In this document: positions 15,618-24,104 of the stretch, piece after piece
How the letters are laid out: every line of letters begins with the position of its first letter
How positions within the stretch are numbered: the first letter of the stretch is position 1
From: Planctomycetota bacterium
GTDB taxonomy: Bacteria > Planctomycetota > JACQVV01
Length of the DNA stretch: 36,819 nt
Direction: 5' to 3'
Assembly (NCBI GenBank): GCA_016209595.1
Contig: JACQVV010000402.1
Coordinates: 1 to 36,819 of the forward strand
Program-made: the position numbers and the translations under genes
The notes under the pieces: generated by a model
Database searches by the model: none
The model's input: the letters and a program-made list of their open reading frames with translations, nothing else
Told to the model about the DNA's origin: nothing

Positions 15618-16880
15618 ATGTCCAGCAGACGAGAGAAGCAGCACAGGAGGTCGCGGCGGCCCGGGAAGCTCGCCAGGGCCACCTTTCTCACGGCCGCGAT
15701 CGCGATGGCCGCGGCGCTCTTCCTGTTCGTCGCGGCTCTGGGCCTGGGGTCGGGCGACTCGCCCGCTCTTCTCGACTCCTCGCTGTCTCGGCTCGACGCC
15801 GCTGCTGCGGCTTTTCCGCCCGCCACCCTCCCGGGTAACGCGGGCCGCGATGCCGCGGAACGCTTGTCCGACGCCGAGGAGCACCACGAAGGCGAGCACG
15901 GGGAAGCTGCGTGCTGCGGCGAGCCCCCGGCGAGGCCGCCCTCGCTCGACGAACGCGCGGCCGCCCGGGCTCGTCTCGAAGAGCTCGTCGCCGCCTTCGA
16001 GGAAGCCGGAAGCGGCCTGGAACTCGCGCGGGCGGAATCGGACGAGCTCCGCGAAGAGGCCCGGATCCGGCTCCTCGACCACGTCCTCGTCGAGCTCCAC
16101 GAGGGGACCCTTGATCCTCTCGATGTCCTGCGGCTTGCGGGGGAACTCGCGGAGAGGTCGCGCCCCGGCGACACGGCCGGCGTCCTCCTGGAAGCGCTGG
16201 ACGGTCTCCCCGCTCAGGAAGCGGGAGAGGGCGTGCTCGAGGCCGTGCTCTCGATCGCGCGGTCGGGCCCGCGGGGCGCGCTCCGCCGTTCGGCGATCCG
16301 CTACCTCGGCGCGGCCTGGGATGTGGACGGGGAGCTCCGGCTGGAGCTCGTGGCGATCGCCGGGACGGAACGCGATGCCCTCGTCCGGCAAGCGGCCTTC
16401 GAAGCGATGGCCAGATCCAACCAGAGAAACGGCGCGCCTGGCTCGCGAGCCGGGGAGCTCCGAGATCGTCTCCTTTCGGTCGCCCGGGCCTCCACGGCGA
16501 TCCAGGATCGCGTTCTCGCTGTGGAGGCTCTCGACCTCCGGGGAGCGCCGGAGGGCGCGATCGTGAGCGCCGCCCGGCTGGCCGCGCGCGACCCGTCCTC
16601 GGCGGTGCGGCAGGCGGTCGCGGACGCCGTCTTGCGATCCGGGATGGGCGCGAGCGACGCGGCCGTCGAGTACCTCGAGTCGGCCGGCGTCGCCGGGGAC
16701 GCTCCGGACCGCCAGGCCATCGTTCATCTCCTCTACCTCCTCGGCACTCCACGGGCGCTAGAGGCCCTGGCGAGCATGGAGGGGGATCCTGATCCGCTCG
16801 TGGCCGGAGACGCGCGGGAGTACGTCCTGCGCCTCCGGTCCGACACCAGTGACGCCGACACCAACGACGCCAACCAGTAA
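15618..16880 (+). CDS. Membrane-anchored HEAT-repeat protein
   Basis: A 420-residue protein. A short Arg-rich N-terminus precedes a single hydrophobic segment (TFLTAAIAMAAALFLFVAAL, about 22-41), which reads as a signal anchor with the rest outside the cytoplasm. The remainder is helical. From about 190 on there are HEAT-like pairs (ALRRSAIRYLGAAWD, ALVRQAAFEAMARSN, SAVRQAVADAVLRSG), which usually form protein-binding scaffolds. The ATG at 15618 has AAGGAGG 6 nt upstream. It is the first gene of an operon with the two propeller hydrolases (11-nt and 20-nt gaps), so it may hold or regulate them at the envelope; this is inference. A copy of GCGGCTTTTCCGCC lies within the coding sequence. Confidence 0.85.
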   Translation: MSSRREKQHRRSRRPGKLARATFLTAAIAMAAALFLFVAALGLGSGDSPALLDSSLSRLDAAAAAFPPATLPGNAGRDAAERLSDAEEHHEGEHGEAACCGEPPARPPSLDERAAARARLEELVAAFEEAGSGLELARAESDELREEARIRLLDHVLVELHEGTLDPLDVLRLAGELAERSRPGDTAGVLLEALDGLPAQEAGEGVLEAVLSIARSGPRGALRRSAIRYLGAAWDVDGELRLELVAIAGTERDALVRQAAFEAMARSNQRNGAPGSRAGELRDRLLSVARASTAIQDRVLAVEALDLRGAPEGAIVSAARLAARDPSSAVRQAVADAVLRSGMGASDAAVEYLESAGVAGDAPDRQAIVHLLYLLGTPRALEALASMEGDPDPLVAGDAREYVLRLRSDTSDADTNDANQ

Positions 16881-16891
16881 GGAGACCTGAC

Positions 16892-18601
16892 ATGAAGGTC
16901 CGCACGCTCGTCTTCCTCGTCTCGACGGTCGCCCTGGTCCTGGGGCCGGCTACCGCTCCCTCTCTGGGCGCCGAGTTCCTCTACCCCACCTCGGGGAGTC
17001 TCTCGTCGACGTACTACTCGTCGCGTTCCTACGGCTACCATGCGGCCCTCGACATCGCCGCGCCCTCGGGCAGGCCGATCGGCGCCGCCCGGGGCGGGAC
17101 GGTCTCCTATGCGGGCTGGATGGGAGGCTATGGCAACCTCGTACGCCTGGATCACGGGAACGGCTACCAGACCTACTACGCCCACCAATCCTCCATGGCC
17201 GTGCGCGTCGGCCAGGGGGTCGAGACCGGTCAGACGATCGGCTATGTCGGCTCGACCGGCAACTCGACCGGCCCGCACGTCCACTTCGAGATCCGGCGCT
17301 GGGGAAAGAAGCAGTTCATCCCGGGCTCGCGTGGCAACTGGGTCGAGAAGGGGAACGGAGTCCCGCACGGCTACCCCGAGCTCGGGGACGCTTCCCAGGA
17401 CGAGAGGCGCCGCCGGGAGGAGGAGGAGAGGAGGAGGATCGAAATGGTGCGGCGGCAGCGGGCCGACTTCCACACCCGGTTCTCGAACGTCTCGGACCGG
17501 CCGATGCTCGCCGTGCAGAACGACGACGGCCACCTGGACCTCTTCCACATCGGCCTGGACAAGGTCGTTTACCACCAGTGGCAGCTTGCGCCCAACCAGC
17601 ACTGGGGTCGCATCGAGCCCATGCCGGGCGCGCCGAAGGCGCAAGAGATCGTCGCGGGCCGCAACGCCGACGGACGCCTGGAGATCTTCTACCTGGGTCT
17701 CGACGGGATCGTCTACCACCAGTGGCAGACCGCGGCGAATCAGCACTGGGGACCGGTCATGCCCATGGACCGCTCGCCCCGCGCGAGGTCGATCGCGCTC
17801 GCCCGGAACTCCGACGGCCGCCTGGAGCTCTTCTACGTTGCTCCTTCGCGGATCGTGTTCCATCAGTGGCAGTGGGCGCCCGCGGGCGCGCTCACGCCCC
17901 GCGGCTACTGGAGCGACCCCGCGCCGATGCCGGGAACACAGGTCGTGGAGCGCGTGGCAGTCGCCCTGAACGCCGACGGCCGGCTGGAGGCCTTCTACGT
18001 CACGCCGAACCGCGCGGTCACCCACCAGTGGCAGCTCGCGCCCAACCTGGAGTGGGGCAAGCCGCGTGCGATGGACGGCTCGCCCCTGGCCGACACGATC
18101 GTCGCAGCGGCCAACGCGGACGGGCGGCTCGAGGTCTTCTACAACCTCGCGGGGAACATCCGGCACCAGTGGCAGCTCGCCCCCGGCGGCGCCCCGATGA
18201 ACGGCCGTTACTGGAGCGATCCCGCGCCGATCCGGTACACGATGCCGTTCGTTCGCGGGATGGTCGTCCTGCCCAACGCGGACGGCCGGCTGGAGCTCTT
18301 CTTCCAGGGCAAGGACAGCTACGTTCACCACCAGTGGCAGCTCGCCCCGAACGACGACTGGGGGAACGTCATCCTCGTCAAGGGCGCGGGCCAGACCAAG
18401 AAGTTCATCGGCGCGCAGAACGCGGACGGCCGGCTGGAGCTCTTCTACCACGGCCAGACCGGGTATGCGGGGCTTCCCCCCGTCCCGGCCCCGCTCGACC
18501 AGTCCCCCATGCAGACGATCTGGCACAACTGGCAGGCGGCCCTCGACGCGGACTGGGTGCCCGTGAAGCGGATGCCCTTCAATCCGCTGCTCCCCGACTA
18601 G
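16892..18601 (+). CDS. Secreted M23 endopeptidase with seven-bladed PLL-like lectin propeller
   Basis: A 569-residue protein. The signal peptide covers 1-27. The M23 (LytM/lysostaphin) domain is at about 28-165, with zinc ligands H50, D54 (HAALD) and H131, and catalytic His H98 and H129 (GPHVHFEI); all are present, so it should cut peptidoglycan cross-bridges or stem peptides. A short charged coiled coil follows (about 168-190). From about 195 to the end there are seven repeats of N-x-D-G-R-L-E-x-F-Y followed by HQWQ and W-G, the pattern of the Photorhabdus PLL-type seven-bladed sugar-binding propellers. The seventh blade has a Pro-rich insertion. AAGGAG overlaps the preceding stop and serves as ribosome binding site. 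The propeller probably targets the enzyme to a glycan; the ligand is unknown. Confidence 0.93.
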   Translation: MKVRTLVFLVSTVALVLGPATAPSLGAEFLYPTSGSLSSTYYSSRSYGYHAALDIAAPSGRPIGAARGGTVSYAGWMGGYGNLVRLDHGNGYQTYYAHQSSMAVRVGQGVETGQTIGYVGSTGNSTGPHVHFEIRRWGKKQFIPGSRGNWVEKGNGVPHGYPELGDASQDERRRREEEERRRIEMVRRQRADFHTRFSNVSDRPMLAVQNDDGHLDLFHIGLDKVVYHQWQLAPNQHWGRIEPMPGAPKAQEIVAGRNADGRLEIFYLGLDGIVYHQWQTAANQHWGPVMPMDRSPRARSIALARNSDGRLELFYVAPSRIVFHQWQWAPAGALTPRGYWSDPAPMPGTQVVERVAVALNADGRLEAFYVTPNRAVTHQWQLAPNLEWGKPRAMDGSPLADTIVAAANADGRLEVFYNLAGNIRHQWQLAPGGAPMNGRYWSDPAPIRYTMPFVRGMVVLPNADGRLELFFQGKDSYVHHQWQLAPNDDWGNVILVKGAGQTKKFIGAQNADGRLELFYHGQTGYAGLPPVPAPLDQSPMQTIWHNWQAALDADWVPVKRMPFNPLLPD

Positions 18602-20307
18602 TGGCCGAGGAGGGAGCGAAGATGAAGACGGAAGCGACAGGGAGGATCGGCACGGCGGTCCTCGTGGCGGTCCTGACAGTCGCCGCGGGCCGTCCCACTC
18701 TCGCCCAGGCGCCGCGACCGCAGGTCGACGATTGGGTCCCCAGTCCCCACTACACGCCGCGGAGCTCGCGCGCGATCCGCTACGTGGTGATCCACACGGT
18801 CCAGGGGAGCTACCGTGGAGCCCTCTCGTGGTTCCAGAACCGGCGCTCGCGCGTGAGCGCGCACTTCGTCGTGGCGGGCGACGGCCGTCTCGGGCAGAGC
18901 GTGGCCGAGAACGATATCGCCTGGCACGCCGGGAACTCGACCTACAACGCCCTCTCGATCGGCATCGAGCACGAGGGCTTCGTCTCCGACCCCGGGAGCT
19001 ACACCGAGGCCATGCTCCGGAAATCCGCCGCTCTCACGCGGTATCTCTGCGACGTCTACGGCGTCCCGATCGACCGGGGGCACATCGTGGGCCACGTCGA
19101 GATACCGGGGGCGACCCACACGGATCCCGGGCCGCACTTCCCCTGGGACCACTACATGCGTCTGGTCCAGGAGGCGGGCCGCGACCCGGATCGGGAGCGC
19201 CGCCAGCGGGCCGACTTCCTGACCCGGTTCTCCAACGTCTCGCGCCGCTCGATGACAGTCGCGCAGAACGACGACGGCCACATGGACATCTTCTACGTCG
19301 GCCAGAACCAGGTGATCCTTCACCAATGGCAGAGGGGACCCAACCAGCACTGGGGTGAGATCGAACCCATGCCCGGCAACCCGAGGGCCCAGGAGATCGT
19401 GGCTGGCCGGAACGCGGACGGGCGCCTGGAGATCTTCTATCTGGGCCTTTCCGGGATCGTCTACCACCAGTGGCAGACAGGGGCGAACCAGCACTGGGGG
19501 CCCGTCATGCCCATGGACGGGTCGCCCCGAGCCCGGTCGATCGCGCTCGCCAGAAACTCCGACGGCCGCCTGGAGCTCTTCTACGTCACGCCGGCGGGCG
19601 CCGTCCAGCACCAGTGGCAGTGGGCTCCCTCCGGTGCGCTCACCTCGCGCGGGTACTGGAGCTACCCGGTGCCCATGCCCGGAACACACGCTGTAGAGCG
19701 CGTGGCCGTCGCCCTGAACGCCGATGGACGGCTCGAAGCATTCTACGTCTCGTCAAATCGCGCGATCCTCCACCAGTGGCAGCTCGCACCCAACCAGGAC
19801 TGGGGGAAGCCGCGTCCCATGGACGGCTCGCCCTTGGCCGATTCGATCGCGGCCGTAGCGAACGCCGACGGCCGGCTCGAGGTCTTCTACCTCCTCGGCG
19901 GGGCGATCCGCCACCAGTGGCAGCTCGCCCCTGCCGGTGCTCCCGTGAACGGTCGCTACTGGAGCGACCCCCAGCCGATCCGGTACGCCCCGGGAGCGGT
20001 CCGGCGGATGCTCCCCCTCGCCAACCCCGACGGGAGGCTGGAGATTTTCTACCTCCGCGCGGACGCGTCGGTCTACCACCAGTGGCAGGACGCGCCGAAC
20101 GCCGACTGGGGAGGCGTCACCCCGGTCCGCGGCGCCGGCCACGCCGCTCCCATCAAGGACCTCATCGGCTCCCAGAACGCGGACGGCCGGCTGGAGCTCT
20201 TCTACCTCTCGGGCGACCGCTCGGTCTGGCACAACTGGCAAGAGGCCGTGAACGCCGACTGGGCGCCCGCCCAGAAGATGCCGGGCGATCCAAGGCCGCT
20301 CGAATAA
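17448..20307 (+). repeat. Direct duplication of the propeller-coding segment (two copies)
   Basis: The segment coding for RQRADF-TRFSNVS through the last propeller blade (about 17448-18600) recurs at about 19200-20307 in the next gene, with the same blade order and matching insertions in blades 3 and 5. This indicates duplication of a whole propeller, not independent gain. The copies are similar enough in DNA to allow recombination that would fuse the two genes. Confidence 0.85.
18622..20307 (+). CDS. Secreted N-acetylmuramoyl-L-alanine amidase (AmpD-like) with PLL-like propeller
   Basis: A 561-residue protein. The signal peptide covers 1-29. The Amidase_2 domain is at about 40-185, with likely zinc ligands H58 (VVIHTV), H158 (GHVEI) and D168 (THTDPGP) and catalytic E116 (GIEHEG). 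The Lys found before the last ligand in AmpD is His here (H166), the one departure from the usual site. Such amidases cut the bond between MurNAc and L-Ala. From about 195 on is a seven-bladed PLL-like propeller paralogous to that of the upstream M23 enzyme. The ATG at 18622 has AGGAGGG upstream and lies 20 nt after the previous stop. With the M23 enzyme it forms a pair that cuts two different bonds and shares one targeting module. Confidence 0.93.
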   Translation: MKTEATGRIGTAVLVAVLTVAAGRPTLAQAPRPQVDDWVPSPHYTPRSSRAIRYVVIHTVQGSYRGALSWFQNRRSRVSAHFVVAGDGRLGQSVAENDIAWHAGNSTYNALSIGIEHEGFVSDPGSYTEAMLRKSAALTRYLCDVYGVPIDRGHIVGHVEIPGATHTDPGPHFPWDHYMRLVQEAGRDPDRERRQRADFLTRFSNVSRRSMTVAQNDDGHMDIFYVGQNQVILHQWQRGPNQHWGEIEPMPGNPRAQEIVAGRNADGRLEIFYLGLSGIVYHQWQTGANQHWGPVMPMDGSPRARSIALARNSDGRLELFYVTPAGAVQHQWQWAPSGALTSRGYWSYPVPMPGTHAVERVAVALNADGRLEAFYVSSNRAILHQWQLAPNQDWGKPRPMDGSPLADSIAAVANADGRLEVFYLLGGAIRHQWQLAPAGAPVNGRYWSDPQPIRYAPGAVRRMLPLANPDGRLEIFYLRADASVYHQWQDAPNADWGGVTPVRGAGHAAPIKDLIGSQNADGRLELFYLSGDRSVWHNWQEAVNADWAPAQKMPGDPRPLE

Positions 20308-20346
20308 CACACATGTAGTCGTCCTGGGGTAGGGAACAGCCCCCTC

Positions 20347-20362
20347 CGCGTGATCGCACGCG
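20347..20362. terminator. Possible bidirectional terminator hairpin
   Basis: CGCGTG and CACGCG form a perfect 6-bp stem around a 4-nt loop in the 79-bp gap between the convergent amidase and sigma-factor genes. No strong T-run is present. Confidence 0.4.
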
Positions 20363-20386
20363 ACGCTTCTGGCCCCGGACGCCTCG

Positions 20387-20944
20387 TCAGGTCAGCTGCT
20401 TGAGCACCCAGCTGTACTCAGCAGCCACTTCCTCGATCGTCGGATGCTGAAGCGTATCAATGATCTCCTGCCGGAAGCACTCGTGGAGCCGCTTCCGCCC
20501 ATTCGCGAAGGAGTGCTCGATCACCTTCAGCGTGACCCCATAGCGGGCTGCCAATTCCGCATGCGAGGTCTGCCTCTCGGGGCGTGGCGGGAAGACGTCG
20601 TCCCGGATCAGGATGAAGACAAGGCTCACAGACGAGCCCTCTTGTTCGACCTCATCCTGGGCGAGGCGCTCGAGGCGCTCCTCCGCGTGCAGCATCACGA
20701 GAGCCGCATATGCCTGGTCGTACGTTCGATCCTCGGCTTCCGCCGGCAGATCCTGCGGCAAGGTGCTCCCCTGAACGGCCCCAGGTGCGTACAGATCGCG
20801 GAACTTTCGCGCCCGGAATCGTCGCAGCGCCCCGTGTAGGTAGCTGCGGAATCGCCCCTTCTCCGGGTCCGCTCGGTCGAGCTTCCCCTCGACCCACATC
20901 ACGTAGAACTCCTGCGCCCACTCCTCCGCGAGCTGCCTCTTCAC
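20387..20944 (-). CDS. ECF-type sigma factor (planctomycete kinase-associated group), N-terminus probably missing
   Basis: The 185-residue reading from GTG 20944 has region 2 (EEWAQEFYVMWVEGKL, then DRADPEKGRFRSYLHGALRR) and a region 4 helix-turn-helix (SHAELAARYGVTLKVIEHSF). The tail EIIDTLQHPTIEEVAAEY is typical of planctomycete ECF factors found near Ser/Thr kinases. Homologous-looking sequence continues upstream of the GTG (RDRYRPVVLKALSERV, to about 20990), which aligns with the Y-x-P-V helix of region 2, but the frame meets a stop at 21029 with no start codon. Family members normally have about 40 more N-terminal residues. The sequence there is instead coding on the other strand. The GTG has no properly spaced ribosome binding site. 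It is probably a truncated gene or an assembly join. Confidence 0.75.
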   Translation of the reverse strand: MKRQLAEEWAQEFYVMWVEGKLDRADPEKGRFRSYLHGALRRFRARKFRDLYAPGAVQGSTLPQDLPAEAEDRTYDQAYAALVMLHAEERLERLAQDEVEQEGSSVSLVFILIRDDVFPPRPERQTSHAELAARYGVTLKVIEHSFANGRKRLHECFRQEIIDTLQHPTIEEVAAEYSWVLKQLT

Positions 20945-20960
20945 CCTCTCGGAGAGCGCC

Positions 20961-22538
20961 TTGAGGACGACCGGCCTGTACCTGTCCCGCGCTGCGGCGC
21001 TCTCGGGCCGATACGAGGAGGCTCGGAGTCACCTCGCCGATCTTGCGCGAGACTCCGAGTTCGGCGCCGAGCAAGAGCGAGAGGAACTCGAAGCATTGCT
21101 CCAGAGCCTTGAGGAAGGCGAGAAGACCTGGGATCGATTTCGGCGCGAGTTCGAGCACGAGCTCCTGTCCGCCGATGCGCGGAGGACTCCCGAATCGGTG
21201 GAGGAGCTCGAAAAGCTGGACGAGGAGTGGGGCGCGCGCTGGGCGGCATCGGGGTTGCCCGCGGTACCCGAGCTCCGACGGGCTTTCCACGACTACTGCG
21301 CTCTCCTCCACTCGATCCGTGCGCGCAGCCTGGGTCGCCCGCTCGAGGCCCGCGAGTTCGAGCTCGCATCGTCCCTGGTGAAGAGGATGCTTCTCTTCGG
21401 CCCGACCGATGACGAGGGCATGTTTTCACCACCGTACGATCCGGATGAATGCTCCTCGCTCGCTGTCGTCGCGCTGGTGAAGCGGCAGTTCGAACACGTG
21501 GAAACCTGTTCGACCATCGCCCTCGAGACTCGCGGGGCTCCCTACCTCAATCTGCTCCTCCGCTCGATCGCGCGAGCCAGGTCGCAGGACTACTCCGGGG
21601 CCAGGGAGGACATCCTGCTCTGCGAGTCTCTCCGAGGCATTTCAGACAGCTCGCGTCTTTTCCTCACAGAGATTCTCGTCGCGATGGGGGAATACGAGGA
21701 GGCCGCCGACAACCTGATCGTTGCCGTCGAACCGGGCTGCGAGGCGGAACGTGTCCGGCTCCTGGCTCTCCTGGCAATGGAGACCGGAAAGACCGCAGAG
21801 GGCAGCGATCTTGTCTCGCGCGTCCCGGCTCGCGACCCCGGCCAGCCGAGGGCTCGCGTCGTCCTGTCCCGCCTGCTTCGGAAGACGGGCGACCTTGGCG
21901 AGGCCCGGAAACGGCTCGAGTCGCTTCACAACGCGGGCTACGAGACCGAGGAGTCCTGGTTCGAACTCGCGGCGATCCACGGGCAAGAGCAGGAATACCT
22001 GAAGGCCGCGGCGGCCCTCGAACGGGCGAACGGCCTGAACCCCCGATTTGCCGAGGCCCATGCACTGGCCTGTGAACTCCTTCTCGCGCAGATCGAATCG
22101 GGGACGGGGGAAGCCCTCGAAAGCATCGAGTTGTGGGTCGACCGGGGAAGACGCTGTTTTGGCGACGACGCGCCCGAGACCGCGCTCCTCGAAGCGTATC
22201 AGGTGGTGGCCAGGAACGAACTCTCGGAAGGGCTCGCCCTCGCGAGTCGCGCGCGCGAGAGCGAGACCGCGCGATGTTCGGGCAGGGCGAGCCGCCTGGA
22301 AAGCCGGATCCGAATCCAACTGGCCGGGGGCGAAGGGGCGATCGGGGCCGCCCAGGAGAGCCTGAAGCGCGAGGACTGCCCGGAGGGCTGGGCCCAGCTC
22401 ATCGAGGCGCTCCTCGCTAGAGGGGCCGACTCCGACGCGAGGAGGGTGCTGAGTCGTGCGCTGGGGAAGTACCCACGAAGCATTCGACTGTCGGGCCTGT
22501 TGAGCGAGCTTGGCGAACCGGGATCCCGAGAGCGGTAG
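20961..22538 (+). CDS. Soluble TPR-like scaffold protein, 5' end uncertain
   Basis: A helical-repeat protein of 525 residues with TPR-like pairs: YLSRAAALSGRYEEARSHL near the start, then MGEYEEAADNLIVAV, KTGDLGEARKRLESL and QEQEYLKAAAALERAN towards the middle. The section between about 40 and 180 is highly charged. No signal peptide or membrane segment is seen. The only start is a TTG at 20961 without a clear ribosome binding site. The frame is open back to 20907, and the first TPR appears already under way, so the natural N-terminus (possibly a kinase or membrane region) may be missing. It lies head to head with the sigma factor with a 16-bp gap, too small for two ordinary promoters. No enzyme motif is recognised. 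Confidence 0.75.
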   Translation: MRTTGLYLSRAAALSGRYEEARSHLADLARDSEFGAEQEREELEALLQSLEEGEKTWDRFRREFEHELLSADARRTPESVEELEKLDEEWGARWAASGLPAVPELRRAFHDYCALLHSIRARSLGRPLEAREFELASSLVKRMLLFGPTDDEGMFSPPYDPDECSSLAVVALVKRQFEHVETCSTIALETRGAPYLNLLLRSIARARSQDYSGAREDILLCESLRGISDSSRLFLTEILVAMGEYEEAADNLIVAVEPGCEAERVRLLALLAMETGKTAEGSDLVSRVPARDPGQPRARVVLSRLLRKTGDLGEARKRLESLHNAGYETEESWFELAAIHGQEQEYLKAAAALERANGLNPRFAEAHALACELLLAQIESGTGEALESIELWVDRGRRCFGDDAPETALLEAYQVVARNELSEGLALASRARESETARCSGRASRLESRIRIQLAGGEGAIGAAQESLKREDCPEGWAQLIEALLARGADSDARRVLSRALGKYPRSIRLSGLLSELGEPGSRER

Positions 22539-22568
22539 CGTCTCCCTCCGCGAGGGCTCCAGGAGACG
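22539..22568 (+). terminator. Hairpin directly after the TPR gene
   Basis: CGTCTCC (22539-22545) pairs with GGAGACG (22562-22568), with a small inner hairpin in the loop, starting at the first base after the stop codon. It lacks a T-run. The remaining 140 bp up to the next gene hold nothing recognisable. Confidence 0.4.
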
Positions 22569-22708
22569 ATCGTGCGAGGCCACGAGTTGCGGACCGACAT
22601 GGACGTCGATCCGCGACTTCATCTGCAGAACGTCCATCTGGCGGCCGAACAGGCCGGCAAGGACCGAGTATCGTCCCCGTCAAACAGGCGGTGATCGGCA
22701 GGCGGGAG

Positions 22709-22987
22709 TTACTCGAGGTCGAATCGCTCGACCTGTTCGACCGCGTCCTGGAGAAGTCGCCTTCCGGCCACCTTCAACTGCGCGACCGTTGCCGGCCGGC
22801 TCCTGAGGAGGCCGTAGATGCACGTGTGGCGTGCCTCGTCGAGATCTGCCTCGCTCTCCAGCAACCGCCTCAGGCCGGATCCAACCGAGCGAGCCAGCAG
22901 CGGCCATCGGTTCGGGAAGCACGCTTTCAGCCCGGCTTCCCACTCAGGCGGCCAAGACAGAATGGCCTCCTCGGACCGGTTCAACAT
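22709..22987 (-). CDS. Small hypothetical protein, partner of the 22991-24025 gene
   Basis: A 92-residue protein that I do not recognise. It is predicted all-helical, with an aromatic N-terminus (LSWPPEWEAGLKACFP) and a basic C-terminal helix (TVAQLKVAGRRLLQDAVEQV). It has no membrane segment or signal peptide. Its ATG lies 3 nt after the TGA of the upstream gene, so the two are translationally linked. Small size and tight coupling to a DNA-binding-type protein resemble toxin-antitoxin or defence accessory genes, but no known family motif is visible. Confidence 0.62.
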   Translation of the reverse strand: MLNRSEEAILSWPPEWEAGLKACFPNRWPLLARSVGSGLRRLLESEADLDEARHTCIYGLLRSRPATVAQLKVAGRRLLQDAVEQVERFDLE

Positions 22988-22990
22988 CGC

Positions 22991-24025
22991 TCACGAAGTC
23001 GCCTTCCGCCGATCCGCGAAGTGCTGGAGGAACTCCGCCGCCTGGGGTTCCAGCCGGGCCTCGTGCAGGTCCAGCATGCACTCCACGGGGTCGGCCCAAA
23101 GCGTCTTGTCGGGCGCCTCATCGAACAGCGACTCGGACCGACGGACGAAGTGGACGGTCAAGGCGACCGGCTCCTGCGGGTCATCGGAAGACCGCAGCGC
23201 CGGATCGAGCCGGTCCACGAACGACAGGCTCGTCCTCGAGTCGCGGGCGTGGATGGTGAGGTCGAGCCGAGGCAATCCGACGATGTCGAGGTCGGGGAAG
23301 TAGTGCTTGGCTCCCAACACGCCGCCCACGGCGATGTCGGAACGACTCAGCCCACCTAGCCGGCGCACAAGGGACTCGGGCGATCGCGGCTGGCCAGAGC
23401 TGTCCGAGAAGCGCACGGTAGACCTCGTGCGATCGGAATTGGCAACGAGGGTCGCCCATTCGCCCGTGGGGAAACGGGCCAACTCGACTCGGCGGTAGGA
23501 GCGTCGGACGATCGAGCGTCCAAGTCTGCGGATGGCGGAAGCGACGGTGGGGTAGCTGCAGCCGGCGGCCCTGGCGAGACTGTCGGACGTCATGGGCCCA
23601 CGGTCGAGCATCCAGCGATGGACGAGGATCTTGAGGATCTCGTAGTACGGCTCGCCGCGAGGCAAACGTGCCTCGCCTCGTTCGAGTTCCTTTCGGACGA
23701 CGCGCTCGAGTTGCGAGCGGAACGTCGGATCGCGGCTCTCCGGTAGGCCCTCGAACCGGCCGTTCTCGAACAGAACGAGGTGCAGGCGGCTGGCCAAGTC
23801 CGGCCTGAGCGCCCGGATCGTCCTGTGCCACTCCTGCTCAAGCCGCGATGGCGACATGGTTGGTGCTGCCACGACCAGGAGAGCGCTCCCGGCGACGTTT
23901 CTCTCGTCTAGAGCAAGGACTAGCTGGAGCATACCCAGGCGGAGGTTGCGGACCGCGTCCAATCCAGACTTTACCTCGACCAGCGCGTCTCCGATCTCCA
24001 CGTCGACCTCGTAGGTGGATCGCAT
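22991..24025 (-). CDS. Unrecognised protein: nuclease-like N-terminus, winged helix, AbiEi-like C-terminus
   Basis: A 344-residue soluble protein. Residues about 7-21 (VDVEIGDALVEVKSG) have the D-x(n)-E-x-K arrangement of PD-(D/E)XK folds, followed by a helix and strand (LRLGMLQLVLAL, SALLVVAAP) in the expected order. The N-terminal helix that usually precedes this core is absent, and an in-frame stop at about 24064 rules out a much longer form. A winged helix lies near 160-195 (MTSDSLARAAGCSYPTVASA). The C-terminal part (VLGAKHYFPDLDIVGLPRLD and DPVECMLDLHEARLE) recalls the C-terminal domain of AbiEi-type antitoxins. The function is unknown; an autoregulating component of a toxin-antitoxin or defence module fits best. 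An AT-rich palindromic promoter lies just upstream. Confidence 0.72.
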   Translation of the reverse strand: MRSTYEVDVEIGDALVEVKSGLDAVRNLRLGMLQLVLALDERNVAGSALLVVAAPTMSPSRLEQEWHRTIRALRPDLASRLHLVLFENGRFEGLPESRDPTFRSQLERVVRKELERGEARLPRGEPYYEILKILVHRWMLDRGPMTSDSLARAAGCSYPTVASAIRRLGRSIVRRSYRRVELARFPTGEWATLVANSDRTRSTVRFSDSSGQPRSPESLVRRLGGLSRSDIAVGGVLGAKHYFPDLDIVGLPRLDLTIHARDSRTSLSFVDRLDPALRSSDDPQEPVALTVHFVRRSESLFDEAPDKTLWADPVECMLDLHEARLEPQAAEFLQHFADRRKATS

Positions 24026-24064
24026 GACGCTGGCATCGTACAGGGTCGAAGATGAATCTGCAAG

Positions 24065-24104
24065 TTAATATTAAACCTGTAGATCACTATCAAACCTACA
24101 GGTT
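24065..24104 (-). promoter_or_regulatory. AT-rich promoter with embedded palindromic operator
   Basis: Reading the minus strand, TTGATA (24093-24088) and TATTAA (24070-24065) are separated by 17 nt, a good sigma-70-like promoter about 40 nt before the ATG at 24025. AACCTGTAG (24074-24082) is repeated in inverted form at 24096-24104, so one arm lies in the spacer and the other just upstream of the -35. TTAATATTAA (24065-24074) is itself a palindrome. The stretch is strikingly AT-rich for this genome. The layout fits repression by the downstream winged-helix protein. Confidence 0.62.

Noticed and set aside
16733..18526. Minus-strand open frame of 597 codons over the M23 gene
   Set aside because: Its apparent repeats only mirror the propeller repeats of the sense strand.
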